Shown here one piece after another: positions 22,480 through 33,027 of a stretch of DNA of 64,000 nucleotides. The DNA lies in assembly GCA_018806985.1 (NCBI GenBank), contig JADANN010000401.1:558001-622000 (forward strand), in the 5' to 3' direction. How positions within the stretch are numbered: the first letter of the stretch is position 1; every line of letters starts with the position of its first letter. Position numbers and translations under genes: made by a program. The DNA comes from Angiostrongylus vasorum. Taxonomy: Eukaryota; Nematoda; Chromadorea; Rhabditida; Metastrongylidae. The notes beneath the pieces were generated by a model. That model worked only from the letters and a program-made list of their open reading frames with translations, made no database searches and had not been told where the DNA came from.

Positions 22480-23086
22480 TGTTAATGTTTCGACTTGAAT
22501 TAAAATGCCAAAGTGAAAAAAGAAGAGAAGAAGAGATCTTGGTAGTACTAACCGTAGTATAGTATGTAACCAAATGCACATAGTCAGTCGTTCCCCAGTG
22601 ATACCAAACCTCTATGTGTTGTTATTACTATAGTCTTGCACAAGTTCTTAATATAATTATAGAGCTCTTAGTATAGAAACAGTTCTACAACTGCTTATTA
22701 TCGAACCTCTGATGGACGATGAATTACTCCTGTCGCGTAGTACTGAAATATCGCATCAAAGGCTATCGGTGATCGCTGGAAGAAGTATGAGCCCTCTGTT
22801 GGTAGATAGGCGTCGGCAACCTGTTATAGAAGAGAATTACAAAAAAACCTATGTCATTTAGGAAATTAATCGAATATTTTCTGGCCTTCAATCGGGCTGT
22901 ATGTGTAAGTTGCACGAATTTCGCTAGAAATCCAGAAGGTTCAGCTCGAAGAAGAGCGTCTACCAAAAGCATGTACTGTTGCCCGCCGATATTCAATCGG
23001 AGAAACATCGGCTCACCATCGGGACCAATTCCTCCAGGCGGAATAATCTGACCAAGAAGATAATGTTTTTTTGTTAGCAGAGCCAT
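17336..23086 (-). CDS. Voltage-gated potassium channel alpha subunit, non-Shaker Kv type, six exons
   Basis: Exons on the minus strand are 23086(or 23047)-22916, 22820-22707, 21927-21807, 21754-21581, 18854-18263 and 17520-17336 (stop TGA). T1 spans the first three exons: FLRLNIGGQQYM, YFFQRSPIAFDAIFQYY, then H-RPSEV-C followed 20 residues later by CC, an exact HX5CX20CC zinc site that marks Shab/Shaw/Shal-type rather than Shaker-type channels. Exon 4 has S1 (RRRMWTFLERPGSS onward). Exon 5 holds S2-S5 and the pore: S4 RILRVLRVIRIIKLGRF with regular arginines, then filter TMTTVGYGD. Exon 6 holds S6 (GVLVLALPITIIV), with LPI where Shaker channels have PVP, and a short tail ending HGDED. About 440 residues in total, short for the family. 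Phases agree except at the 21807/21754 junction, where one base is extra beside an A5 run. The start is the ATG at 23086 or further upstream, since TTGGTCAG at 23048 could be an acceptor. The predicted role is a tetrameric membrane K+ channel in excitable cells. Confidence 0.88.
17895..17945 (-). pseudogene. Remnant of a duplicated pore-exon fragment
   Basis: GCACCACCAATACGCA at 17919-17934 matches the pore exon (near 18315) exactly over 16 bases, and about 23 of 25 bases in a slightly longer frame. On the minus strand it reads AYWWCFATI against AYWWCIVTM in the real exon. The filter sequence is absent, so it cannot be a working alternative pore. Confidence 0.4.
18855..19369. other. Potassium channel intron, 5' part
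   Basis: Intron sequence upstream of the pore exon on the minus strand. The 109-residue minus-strand open frame at 18935-19264 has no recognisable domain and no splice support. Nothing else is seen. Confidence 0.4.
19370..19497 (-). mobile_element. Family A SINE, tail fragment
   Basis: Only the tail half is present, from a decayed GATAAG tail through TGATTGAATACAGG. It is interrupted just before the target duplication of the next SINE. Confidence 0.6.
19510..19787 (-). mobile_element. Family A SINE with 11-bp target duplication
   Basis: Complete minus-strand copy. TATTAGTTATT occurs at 19499-19509 and 19788-19798, a perfect target-site duplication. Confidence 0.85.
19803..20194. mobile_element. 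GC-richer block, possible retroelement leader
   Basis: About 390 bp clearly richer in G and C than its surroundings, with no open frame carrying a domain and no similarity that I can see to families A or B. It lies between a SINE and the retrozyme-like copy at 20195 and could be the leader of the same composite element or a separate retrotransposon 5' end. Assignment is tentative. Confidence 0.3.
20195..20445 (+). mobile_element. Short element with hammerhead-like motif (retrozyme-like), copy 2
   Basis: Plus-strand counterpart of the element at 9241-9515. It shares CATCCTGCATAAAA, CAACTGTGGAC, the CTGATGAAGATGAAGACGTG motif followed by GAAACGTTA (about 20379-20407), then a CGAATAAGTG tail. 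Stem II is poorer than in copy 1, so this copy is more decayed. Confidence 0.5.
20508..20612 (-). mobile_element. Family A SINE, head fragment
   Basis: Contains only the tRNA-like head and the start of the body (CCGACGCCGGTGAGATGG to ACACTACACTCGTC). The tail half is missing. Confidence 0.6.
20613..21236. other. Potassium channel intron, unremarkable
   Basis: AT-rich intron sequence. I see no exon, element or repeat in it. Confidence 0.5.
21237..21513 (+). mobile_element. Family A SINE next to the S1 exon
   Basis: Nearly complete. Its head has a good box B (GTTGGTTCGATACC at about 21288). It ends 67 bp from the 3' end of the potassium channel exon at 21581-21754, in antisense orientation to that gene. 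Confidence 0.8.
22421..22475. repeat. ATT/TTA trinucleotide microsatellite
   Basis: About 18 uninterrupted TTA units followed by TTACTATTG, inside a potassium channel intron. On the minus strand one frame would encode polyasparagine, but nothing supports translation. Confidence 0.95.
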
Positions 23087-25381
23087 TGAACGAATTAAAT
23101 TAATTAATTAAGTAATCAATTAGTGATTAATTAAATTAATTAAGCAACAACGTTGTAAGAAAAGTTTTTCTCTTTTTCAACAGCGTGAAAATTTACAAAG
23201 AAAATTACTTAGGTAGAAAGTCAAGGTGGAAACTTATGTTCCTTAACACATCTTTCGATATCATCGTTTTACCTGTTGAATCTTTTCCAATCACTTACTG
23301 TTATGTAAAAGTACTTCTCTGGCGTTAGACATTATCTGGCATGCTACCCACTTAGTGCATTTGTCAGTTTTGTGACTCTATTAGGCAAATTTTTATCGGA
23401 ACCAGCTGTCGGAATGCAAACATAGATTTCTTCGATGGCTGCTCACACACATGAGAAAGGAAGCTGCGCTGCGACATTCCTAATAATTCCTAGGTGAAGT
23501 GTTTCAAATGAACACCTCGAAACATTCACTGCCTCCAGAGCGCCACACCTCATCCAGTATCGCATAATTCCGTCGTTCTGCGTGACCCATCGCATCCGTT
23601 TTTCGTAGTGGAGCATGGCGTTTTTTATGTTGCTGGCTAGCGCTGAAAAGTAAGTGCATTTAATGAACCGTTAAGCTCCTTTCCATCGTGCAATCATGCA
23701 TGTCTTATTGTTATAAATAAAGTATAACTGTTACATGCTACGCCAAGCCTAATTATGTACACATTATAAACTTTTAGCCATTATCTCATTTTCGGAAGTC
23801 AAGTTAATACAGATATAAAGAAAAATGTGGACGGTTCGGTCATATAGTGGAAAGCGCTGACGTCGGATGGAAGAGAAGAAGGGTGGTGCGGACCTGAAGA
23901 GGACGCAAGAGTTCCTAGAGATGAACGTCTACACAATGGGCAAAAAACCGGTCACGTCATTCAGCTGTCTTGAGAGCTGTGAGCGATCGAGAAGTGATAC
24001 TTGTAGATATCACCATGCTAGAAACGGGTCATCACCATGGACATCGATCGTAATGAAACGCGATGAATATGGATTGTGCTGTGACAACACAAGTATTCAA
24101 GCATGCAAATACGTTTCACAGTGGAGCTTGTAAATGTTGTTGACGATACAAGCAACGCAGGTATAATTACGAGGGAGTTAAGTGACATCGACATGCATAA
24201 GATCCCTAGGAATGCTCACAAATAGAAATCACTTGACTCACCCGCTGATCATGTTTCCGGTAACCCTATAATTCTTGAATTTGAATGCTATATTAGTACC
24301 AGACACCCCAAATCGTACTGAGGCCCGGTGTTGCAGAACCGCTTGAGAAGTAGCGATTGACATTTTTCACATATTAATATGAAATACAACTGGGCGATTA
24401 TGTCTCTTCAAATTGCGATGCAGTTGTTGGCCAGAAGAACAGATATCAGTTTTGATGTGCTAGATGGAATAAGGAAACTATGTGCGATGCCTTGCTGGAA
24501 TGGTGGCGCTGCCAATCTTGGCAAAGCCCGCCTTAGACATTACTGTTGGCATTCTTAATTCACATAATGTGATATCTTTGTTGTTTCCGTTGTGTGTTAG
24601 TTTAATAAAAAAAAAGCTTAGATTGTTTTACTGGTTGAAAAGCCATCCTAGCATGTAACCTTTCCACGGTCATCATCTCTCTTTAAAAAAAACAAACGAA
24701 CAACAACCTCAAGAAACACTTACTGTCCATGGTTTGCTAAGGCTGAATAGCTTATACTAGCACAAGCCATAACTTTAATGAAAGTATCGTAGTGGTATGA
24801 GCGGCTACTGACGGATCTTCAATGCTCTGAGAATGATCCTCGCAGTCACCATCGGAAGGAGAATGTTAATCGATGCCGTTGGTTATGAGGAGAGGATAGG
24901 GAAAGCGCTTAAGTGAAAACAGCTCTTGAGCCAAATAATCTCTTTAGATTGGATATGGCTAGCCGAAGTAGGAAAGTGGACTTCAGGCCACACCCATTTT
25001 ACGAAGTTAATATAGCAACGCATAGTATAGTACATTTTTTTCACTCACGGTTTCCGGACAGGATCTCAGTTCCGTTTCACTACTGCACCAAAACATGTCA
25101 TTTGCTGCCTTTATATTCAGGGGGTCACTTATATTTTTTAAGACTAACGTTCTGAAAACTTGGTAATGAGAAAAGAACTCATCAAGGTTCTTATATGGCC
25201 TCAATAGTTGTGCACTTCCTGAAAATCGCGACCGCTCTACACCGCATATTGTCTGACATGGATCATATAAGTACTCAAGAATGGGGGGACTCTGGAAACG
25301 CGACCAAGCCACAGAGCTCAGAGCCACTAAGTATTCGCCTGCTCTTTAGCCTTCTTTGAAACTGATGCATACTAAAAGAAA
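23087..25381. other. Upstream region of the potassium channel gene
   Basis: No exon of either strand could be supported. An AT-only palindromic tract built from ATTAATTA occurs at about 23095-23145, right beside the candidate start codon. The open frames at 23867-24133 and 25007-25327 have no recognisable domain. Promoter elements of the channel gene would be expected here, but none can be named. Confidence 0.4.
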
Positions 25382-25973
25382 TCATGCGCTACTTTCCTCA
25401 GTAGAGGGATCTTCATCTCTTATCGATATTGATGGCAATTGATCAGTATCCGTCGTGTTGAAAAGAGCATCATCGAGTGAAATTCTTCGATCGAGCGGTG
25501 CTGCCTCCAGTGGATTCAACTCGATGAAACAAAGAACAGTCACAACGCGAGAACGACCGGATGTTGAAGGTTGTCTCGGATCAATGAGGCTCTGAGGAAG
25601 GCGAAGGCGTCGATCCGTTAGCCGAATAAAAAGTTTTTTCTAAGAATCTCATGTTACCTTAATCACCGAGGAAAATACCGATTAATCGTGCCGACGTAAA
25701 GAAATGTCGGTTTCTTGAAGTCGTCGACACAGTTTGTTGATGTGCTGGTTAACGTTAAACATTCTTGCTTAAATACGTTTCCCAGGAAGGAACGTATCCT
25801 GCATCAGTCCTTAAAGTATGAACGATGTGTGATCCGACAGTACAACTCTTGATAACCCTTCTGAACGAGGTAAATGAACATCTGTCATACAAAGCGATTG
25901 GAATTCGTTCAATCAGAAAGTCTTCAGTAGCACCGGAGTCGGAATGTTCAAACGTCCCTGAACCAACTTCAAT
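25382..25973 (-). CDS. Unidentified minus-strand exon pair, C-terminal end of a gene
   Basis: Downstream exon 25639-25382 follows acceptor gattcttag and is open for 85 codons to a TGA at 25382. It is rich in charged residues and ends in an acidic, serine/threonine-rich tail (DEDPSTEESSA). Upstream exon starts at 25973 after gattatctacag and is open through FLIERIPIALYDRCSF and DAGYVPSWET to a possible donor AAAC|gtattt (25777) or GGATAC|gttcct. The gttcct donor gives matching phase; the gtattt donor is more usual but does not. I recognise no family. It lies 2.3 kb upstream of the potassium channel on the same strand and could be a separate gene or, if the stop is not used, 5' exons of it. Confidence 0.4.
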
Positions 25974-27598
25974 CTGTAGATAATCATTCTAACTATGCAG
26001 TATTGGATTTTGCATCTTGCTGCAGAGAAAGCTATTGAAGATGAGGCGGTAGCTTCAAGTGGATAGAGGTTGTGTGAACAGAAATCGTCGACAGATTCGA
26101 GAGAGAGATGAACAAGAGCAGAGAGGAGTCCGAAGCGCAAACCAAAGAAAAACGGACGGACTTGGTTTAACTTGGAATACCTAATCAACAAGCCACCATT
26201 TACTGCCACATAACTTTGCCTTGAGCAAGACGTTTGTTCATTTATTTTTTTGCTTTGCTTTTCTGGCATATTATTGACCGTTTCGACTTTTTATCAGAAA
26301 AAGCACATTAGACGTGGTTTCAATCACATTTGGTAAAAAAAGGGAAAAAATTACTGTGCTATAGATTTATTCAGGTTTCATTAATTAATTCGAGGAATAC
26401 TGGAAATGTTGGCTACACAGATTCTCGTTGCTGAATCGTTCGCAAAAATTATGGCGCATTTTCACTAGTAAGACGACGGTGCTACAGCGTCTTTACATAA
26501 TCATTCTATGGAAGGGAAAAAAAGCCGAAGTGTCACCATAGATAGAGTTATCTCCACGAAGTCGAGTTTTAACAGTATAATGCGCCAACAATAATTTTTA
26601 AATGCTTTCACGCCTAGTAAAATTTACGATATTTCCTTTCCAATGAGGTTAGTTCTGTGAAGTAGACGATAAGGAAAGTTATGGAACTTAAAACTAATGA
26701 ATGGCCAATAGAATGGTGAAAACCTAACCCCACTGGTCAGCTAATGATCATTTGATGCCTAGGAAGTCATCTAGTCAAGGGTTAAGTCAATCTTACAGCC
26801 ATCCAGTTCTCATTTATAATAACGCCATGAATCGAATGGAAGACGAAATTGTTTTCTTAGAGTTTTAGATTAGTACTTTTTGTAAGGTTAACCTTCTCCA
26901 TATCTATGCACTCCCTTTTAATTGTTGGATTTTTATCAGTTTTTTTTTCGCAAATCTCCATTTCATTCCTTTGCCGCCCCATAACGGGCGGAAGCTTTTT
27001 AAGTGTGGAATGGCGGGCCACACAAGTTATTCCTACAGTCATTAGAGTTACACATATCGAGAAAAAGTCCAATGTTCCATCGGCTGCTCATTTTGCCATT
27101 AAACCGTCCACTGGAATCGTTGCCGTCGTCAGTGTTGAAATGAGGTCTACAGTAGGAGGTTCATACATCTAATTTGGTCTCTGAAGCCGTCAAAGCTCCG
27201 ACATTACCACCAGATGTAAACTCAGCAACAAGTGTGTTAATTCAAGGATTAGCATAAGTGCTGGAAAATGCCAATGAGCATGTGGTGGTGGCAGCTTCCA
27301 CCATAAGATCGATAAGAGCTGATGACTTCCCTTTTTGATAATGAAACTCTTTAGCACAAGTTTCTTGGGAATTGAGAAGAGAAAGATATTGCAATATTCG
27401 CAAATTGCCGCACATATAAAACTTTCACTAGGGCTCACATTATTCGGCATTATCCAAAACGCTACCAGTACTAGTGCTCAAGGACTGCGCGTTAGGACCA
27501 GCAAATTGCTGCTGGCGAAGTTCACGATGCATTATGGCTTGTAATTATAATGTCATTTAAAAACAACGAAAAGATTGAATTAAGATTAGTCAATTAAA
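25974..27598. other. Unassigned stretch
   Basis: No exon is firmly supported. The minus-strand open frame at 25913-26269 overlaps the exon pair in another frame. At about 27182-27330 on the plus strand a stretch reads VSEAVKAPTLPPDVNSATS with one stop further on, suggesting an old coding remnant of unknown origin. Confidence 0.35.
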
Positions 27599-27880
27599 GG
27601 ATAAAGGATAAAGCTCTCGGCGTTGATCAATCCCTGGGGGATGCGCCATGCATTCGCCCTCATTAAGCATCGTTTGGAGGTGATGGAATGCATATCTGGC
27701 CTTTACAATGACTCGCAGTGGCCTAGCGATGTATCGAGCCAGTGCTACTATCCTCCCAGATCTGGTACCAATTTGCCGACCCAGGAGAGACAGAAGGCTT
27801 GGTGGGCTATGGGCCCCGGGGATCGATTCCACGTGTGTGTTGCAGGGAGCCTCCGACCACTGCGCCACACACGCCCTAAC
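27599..27880 (-). mobile_element. Family A SINE, full length, with short target duplication
   Basis: One of the best-preserved copies, from AGGATAAAGGATAAAGCTC to the TGCGCCACACACGCCC head. CAATTAAA flanks it at 27591-27598 and 27881-27888. Confidence 0.85.
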
Positions 27881-28311
27881 CAATTAAAATTAATTAATTT
27901 AACCAAAAAGGTAAGTTTAAATCTAATCAAAATGTAATAATAACACTGAACAACCACTAAGGCAAACTAATGAAATACGTTGATTGTGAACGTCGTATTT
28001 TAAATAAGGAAACTCGATTTGAAGGAAAGCAAAGGGACTTTATTTTATGGCGGATTTGTCTTTCTTAAACGCATTAGTAACTTGGTTATGTTTTTTTCTT
28101 TTCTTCCTTTTTAAAAGATGGTTTTTATTTGATCAACAAATAATTTGTAGATAACGCAAGTACATACCGTAGTTCGAAGACGAATTTGAATCGCATAGAA
28201 AGAAGCTTTAGCTTTCATCGGACCTAATTATAAGCGGTACTAAATTAGATAGAAATAGTTGAATTTCTTCGTTTCGAGTTCGCTAAAAATAACTGAAAGT
28301 AATTAGTTAGT
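27881..28311. other. Non-coding stretch
   Basis: AT-rich, with nothing recognised. Confidence 0.5.
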
Positions 28312-28515
28312 TGTTCGTTTTTTTACAGCAGTCGCAAGGTTGTTATTCAGCACACTTTTACTTCCTTACAAATATAACACATACAACACAACGGTAGCTG
28401 ACGTTTCGGCAGTGTCGCCTTCTTCAGAGGCTGGAACGGTGCACTAATATGTAATTTACTAGGTCAAACCCTTCAACGACACAAAAATAAAGATGTAAAT
28501 CTGTACAGTAATTGA
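28312..28515. repeat. Left inverted terminal repeat of the Penelope-like fragment
   Basis: Pairs with 29117-29320. Begins near TTGTTCGTTTTTTTACAGCA and includes the minus-strand hammerhead-like motif at 28393-28437. Confidence 0.8.
28393..28437 (-). ncRNA. Hammerhead-ribozyme-like motif, left arm
   Basis: On the minus strand: CTGAAGA, then AGGCGACACTGCC (GGC/GCC stem II), GAAAC and GTC. This is the order and sequence of the hammerhead core (CUGANGA, stem II, GAAA, short stem III, GUC), with one extra A between the core and stem II. Confidence 0.4.
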
Positions 28516-28999
28516 TTCGGAATCGAATAATCGAATCTGAATCGGTAGCGATAATTGAAATACCGCCGGATACCCTACATGGTCAGTCAGTTTGTAACCG
28601 CCTGTATGACCGTCTATGTGAAACACCAAATTGCGTAATTTGCCCTTACGGCAGAGACGGTGACTGCATGAGTTCTGGTACGATATACCTGATTCCTTGT
28701 AGTACTTGCGGAGACGGATATATCGGCGAAACGGGCAGACTTTTATGTATCCGCATAAAAGAACAGCTAGATGGCAAACGAAAAATCAAAACAAGGCACG
28801 CCACCAGGCACGCATAGGGTGCAAAAACGTAGCGGAGAAGATTTTGATGTAAAACTCGCTATCATCGCACGGGAGACTAAAACACCAACGCACAAATTCT
28901 CGACGCTTTTTGGATAAATTCCGAAAATCCGGGAATGAATAGCAGGGAAGAATGTCCTGAGATAACGCGTGATCCAGCCCCCGTTTCTCAGAACTGATT
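28512..28999 (+). pseudogene. GIY-YIG endonuclease domain of a Penelope-like element, frame-broken
   Basis: The first frame (28512-28815) reads a cysteine cluster (ETPNCVICPYGRDGDC), then GTIYLIPCSTCGDGYIGETG with the paired Y..PC and GYIG parts of the GIY-YIG motif, then RLLCIRIKEQLDG. It stops at 28815, but the downstream sequence continues the domain in a shifted frame: LAIIARETKTPT near 28855 and NSENPGMNSREECPEITRD near 28920, resembling the C-terminal lysine/asparagine-rich part of Penelope nucleases. In the intact element this enzyme nicks target DNA for reverse transcription. Without the reverse transcriptase, and with the frame break, this copy is a relic. Confidence 0.75.
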
Positions 29000-29116
29000 T
29001 TTGATGTGGCGTGGTGCAGTAATCAACCATATGCGACTCTAAGCTGCTGTTCTTCCTTGGTGGAAAACAATAAAAACGGTGAGTTTTTCGAGAAGCCCAC
29101 GATCGTGTAATTATTG

Positions 29117-29320
29117 TTCAGATTTTCATCCTTCTATTTGCGTTGTTGAAGCGTTTGACCTAGTAAATTACATCTCAGTGTACCCTCCCAGGCTCTGAAG
29201 AAGGCGATACTGCCGAAACGTCAGCTACCGTTGTGTTGTATGTGATATATTTGTAAGGAAGTAATGGTGTGCTGAATAACAACCTCGTGATTGCTGTAAA
29301 AAAGAGAACAATAGATTTAT
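29117..29320. repeat. Right inverted terminal repeat of the Penelope-like fragment
   Basis: Inverted copy of 28312-28515 with scattered substitutions. Ends near GCTGTAAAAAAGAGAACAAT. Confidence 0.8.
29189..29230 (+). ncRNA. Hammerhead-ribozyme-like motif, right arm
   Basis: CTGAAGA at 29195, AGGCGATACTGCC (GGC/GCC stem II), then GAAACGTC at 29215-29222. AGCT after GTC can pair with GGCT before CTGA as a short stem I. The very short AC/GU stem III is like that reported for ribozymes of Penelope-like elements. The extra A before stem II departs from the textbook core. Confidence 0.45.
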
Positions 29321-31655
29321 AATCCAATGCCGAGGTTAATAGAAAGTCGATCTTGGGAACTGTTGAAAGTAATTAAATTTCTCCGTTCCGAGCAATGGTT
29401 TTTACTAGGTTTCACTACCCTTCCCTTCTTTCGTCAATGATTTATAGCATAAATATGAACGATTCGAAGTCAGTCAACAAAATGAACACCCATTAAGCGT
29501 TTAAGTCATAACCCAACCAAAGAACTCATATCGCCCGAATGGACGAGTATGAGGCTACTTCATCATTGAACAACTCAAGCGTTTTTTTGTCTTTGTGGAA
29601 ATATAACAAGCAATCATAAGACAATTGATGTGGCTATACTGAACTTTTTTGCAAAAGGCCAGAATACTGAACAGAGAAAAACGACTATAGTAAGATATAG
29701 TGCGATTCAGTGGTATTGTCTTTAACCTAGACCAATGGCAAGACTGTCAATCTTAATTTATCCAGCCGGTATTTCGTTTGCATGGATTTCGAAAGTCTAG
29801 AATAAACAAAAAAGCAAACCCCCTTCAGCTACTGGTTATCAAACTCAAAGATAAAAGTACATTGATTAAGCTTTTCGGAAATGGATAGATGGCGTCCGGA
29901 TTACTGTAAGTTCTCAGAGTTATACAGTAATCGGAGACTTTTAAAACAATGGTAGTGTTAAGTTCTAACAACAGTGGGGACATGATTTCCGTTAGTTCGA
30001 GCACTTGATTCCCCCAATAACATGTTTTCATTTATGTGATGTTTTTTTTGAAAACAAACTAATTGAAGCCTCTGAACGTTGAGTAGCAAATAATCTAATA
30101 AATCAAGCGGTTAAAATTCAAAGAGAAAGCCTAATCTACGCTTAAGAAGACCGGGTTTCTGATGAGGTTGCAGACGAAGTTGCAGAACTGGGATCGTCAG
30201 ACTCTGAAACATCACATAATTCAAGTTCCACAATCATTATACGTAGCGCACACGAAGTCTCAACAGTCTTGCATAAATTGTACTGCGAGAAAAAAAGCTC
30301 TCAAGTCTCAAGTCATAACGTCCACAGTGGTGATTAATGTGCAGCTGCTTCAAGGCTCCAGACATCCGAAAACTTGTTAACCTCATCGCTCTACGATGAA
30401 CAGCTACTACATACAAACAATGGAATCATCCATGTGTGCGATTTTTTCACTCGGAGTTTCCAGTTTCTTTCTTAAGGAAAGGACGCAGTTTGCCAAATGC
30501 CAAATGCCAATTCATTTAATGATTTGGATCTTTCTCCCATATGATCAGTGTTTTTGGTTCAGCGGTTTTGTAGAACTAACCAGCAATGATACAACATCGT
30601 TTGACGGGAAAAATTTGGCATAACCACAGAAATATGGCGAGCCTAAATGAGTAAAGAAAAATTTCAGGAGATCTCTAATAACTCTAAGGGAATTTAAGAA
30701 ATAAATGCAAACCTGTTCATTAAAGGATTCGATTGAGAAAGCAGTGATATGGAACTTTAGTATCACCACCGTCATCATCACACAACTGTCAGTATTTCTT
30801 AAGAAAAACCGACAACTGGTGGTGATAGGGGCATGCAATTGCTTTTCTTGAGTTCGATTATCACCTTCACAATCAGAATCGCGATCACTTTCAACTGAAC
30901 GCGTATCTTATCCATTAACCATTCAATGCTTTGCTGTTTAGCTGTAGAGTGTCGACCATGAGCTTAAAAGCAAGGAAAATCTCCTTTGTAGAAATCTTTT
31001 CCCTGTGCTTTGGCTCTGGTTATCTATAAAAACTACCTGAGATCTAATATTTCCCATCCACAAATCATTTTCTTTTCTCCTATTCTCTACTTCTCCAGTT
31101 TTTTTCGTAGCAGCGTCGTATCACGCCAGCTGAGATTTTCACGTGAGAAGTGAGCTAACAATTCAAACTGAAGGGAAAGAAATACTAGGCAGTGAATAAA
31201 CATTTAAACGGTCGAACCCTTATTCTCCGTTAACCGTAATAACCATGGTAGACTAATAGACTACCATCATGTTGATAGGACAGACACTTTTTTCGGAACA
31301 TTGACGAACAAGCCGCTGAGACGCTGTGTTAATCAGAGTCAGCAAACTACATCCGAAAATGATTGATCTGCTCCAAATCTGTAAGTACTCGAGAAACTTT
31401 CCTAAGTAATTGATCCAGTTTTAAGAGCATTTCCACGAAATCGAAAACGTTATTTCTGAGCGTTTATATACAATCCTTGAAACATAAATTTTTTTCTTGA
31501 ATTTGATAATTAGCGCCAATTTCTTTTTGTAGTTAAATCAATCCAGTTGCTTTGTTGGTTAACCAAGCAAATCTATGATGCAGTCAAATATCAATCTAAT
31601 GTTAAATACGCAAAAATATGAAGCATAATAAAATATATTTTTAATATAACTATTA
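29321..31655. other. Unassigned stretch with one candidate exon
   Basis: At about 30146-30343 the plus strand reads EDRVSDEVADEVAELGSSDS and on through 60 acidic, serine-rich codons to TAA, after CGCTTAAG. This looks like coding sequence and could be an exon of the giant gene or the end of another gene. No other feature is seen. Open frames at 29825-30031 and 30396-30838 are AT-driven. Confidence 0.35.
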
Positions 31656-31913
31656 TATAAAAATAAAAGGATGAAGCTCTCGGCGTTGATCAATCCCTGA
31701 AGGATGCGCCATGCATTCGACTTCCTTAAGCATCGTTCGGAGGTGACTGAATGCATAGCTGGCCGCAGCCAGTGCTGCTATCCTCCCAGACAATTCTGGT
31801 ACCAATTTGCCGACCCTAGAGGGATGAAGGGCTTGGTGGGCCATGGGCACGAGGATCGATCCCACGTGTGTTGTAGGGCGCCTCCGACCCAATGCGCCAT
31901 ATGCGCCCCTTGC
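31656..31913 (-). mobile_element. Family A SINE with 9-bp target duplication and internal deletion
   Basis: TAACTATTA flanks it at 31647-31655 and 31914-31922. About 30 bp is missing in the middle (TGGCC joins directly to GCAGCCAGTGC, losing the ATACATCGG block). Confidence 0.85.
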
Positions 31914-32794
31914 TAACTATTACATAGAATAAATAAATATTATTTGAACTAAATAATGTGAAGGTACAATATAAATATGGATACTACGTAGACTAAATAA
32001 TGAAAGGTATAATATAAATATGGATAAAGGATATCAATAGAGATGAAGAAAAAATTACGATGAGGATTAGTGAAGCATGAAGACCAAAGATCTCTGGTTA
32101 GTAGTAAGGGCAATAGATTGGTTGACCTTTTGGTAAACTGATAGTGGTTTTCGATTGATGTTGAACTCTATAAACTCTCATTCAATATCAATAGATTAGT
32201 GACGAATCTCATTTCCCAACAACTGACGACGATTTCTCGAGCACACCATTTGAGAAGTTGGAAGCCTCACAAAGAACAGATCTGTCTTTCTCAAACTAGG
32301 CTTATACATAAATTTTACACGGTGATCTTTGAACTGTAAGCATTTTTGAGTTGAAATTCTCAGAAAATTGAAAATGAAGTGAAAATTTTCAATATTCATT
32401 GAGGAACAGCATCGTGTTATGCTGGCCGAAATCCCGCTTTTCGGTTATTTTAATGCTAAAGTAATAGCTTTGGCGCAAAAAAAGACCCTGGGGAAAAAAG
32501 TTTTTCTGGCTTCAGAATATCAGAATTTCATCGTGAACAAGAAGAAAATTTGTAATCTGCGAGGAAATGTCTGTAAATTCTAGTCTCGCCATTAATAAAT
32601 TTCGTCAACAGCCTAGTAGGAGCTCGTGTAGTTACATACGTGCCATGCTTCTTTAATATGCAGTAAGCTTTAAAGATAATCCTAATCTTAAAGATGATTT
32701 TAACTCCCTTTCCTAAATAAGAAGTTGTAGAATAGTCCATAACTTTTTATAATAATACCATGAGAAAACATGCGTCCAACGAAAAGCTTTAACC
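31914..32794. other. Non-coding stretch
   Basis: AT-rich. Two related AATATAAATATGGATA segments occur at about 31969-32033. Nothing else is recognised. Confidence 0.45.
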
Positions 32795-32935
32795 TTCTTT
32801 AAGCTGAGATATGAGTAAAACTCGGAGCCTCCAGTCGGCATCGAACCTCCAACTACCCTTACCTTAGCATCCTTGTGGTTGCATTTCACGTAGAATCTGC
32901 CATGCAAAAAGAATAGGCAGTAAATAAAAGTGAAG
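32795..32935. mobile_element. Family B repeat, small inverted composite fragment
   Basis: GCTGAGATATGAGTAAAACTCGG (minus-oriented end) joined to ATCCTTGTGGTTGCATTTCA and GGCAGTAAATAAAA (plus-oriented end). Most of the body is missing. Confidence 0.45.
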
Positions 32936-33027
32936 ACGTCATTTTTTAAAGTTGTTTTTGTTTAAAATCTTTTGAGAGGATTTATAAAACACATGGAAAT
33001 GGAATTTTCAATGGTAAAACGTAAACA

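Larger units (their letters stand above)
28312..29320 (+). mobile_element. Penelope-like element fragment between inverted terminal repeats
   Basis: About 200 bp at 28312-28515 is repeated in inverted orientation at about 29117-29320 with high identity, including GTAGCTGACGTTTCGGCAGT and its complement. Between the arms is a GIY-YIG endonuclease reading frame. Penelope-like elements carry a reverse transcriptase followed by a GIY-YIG nuclease and are flanked by pseudo-LTRs that may be inverted; here the reverse transcriptase is missing. No target duplication could be fixed. Confidence 0.75.

Noticed and set aside
22367..22579. Polyasparagine protein on the minus strand
   Set aside because: Produced only by reading through the TTA microsatellite; no splice or domain support.
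26275..26305. Further hammerhead-like motif on the minus strand (CTGATAA..GTCGAAACGG)
   Set aside because: The core G8 position is wrong and no stem II can form; probably chance.
28767..29030. Minus-strand open frame inside the Penelope-like fragment
   Set aside because: It is the antisense shadow of the GIY-YIG C-terminal region.
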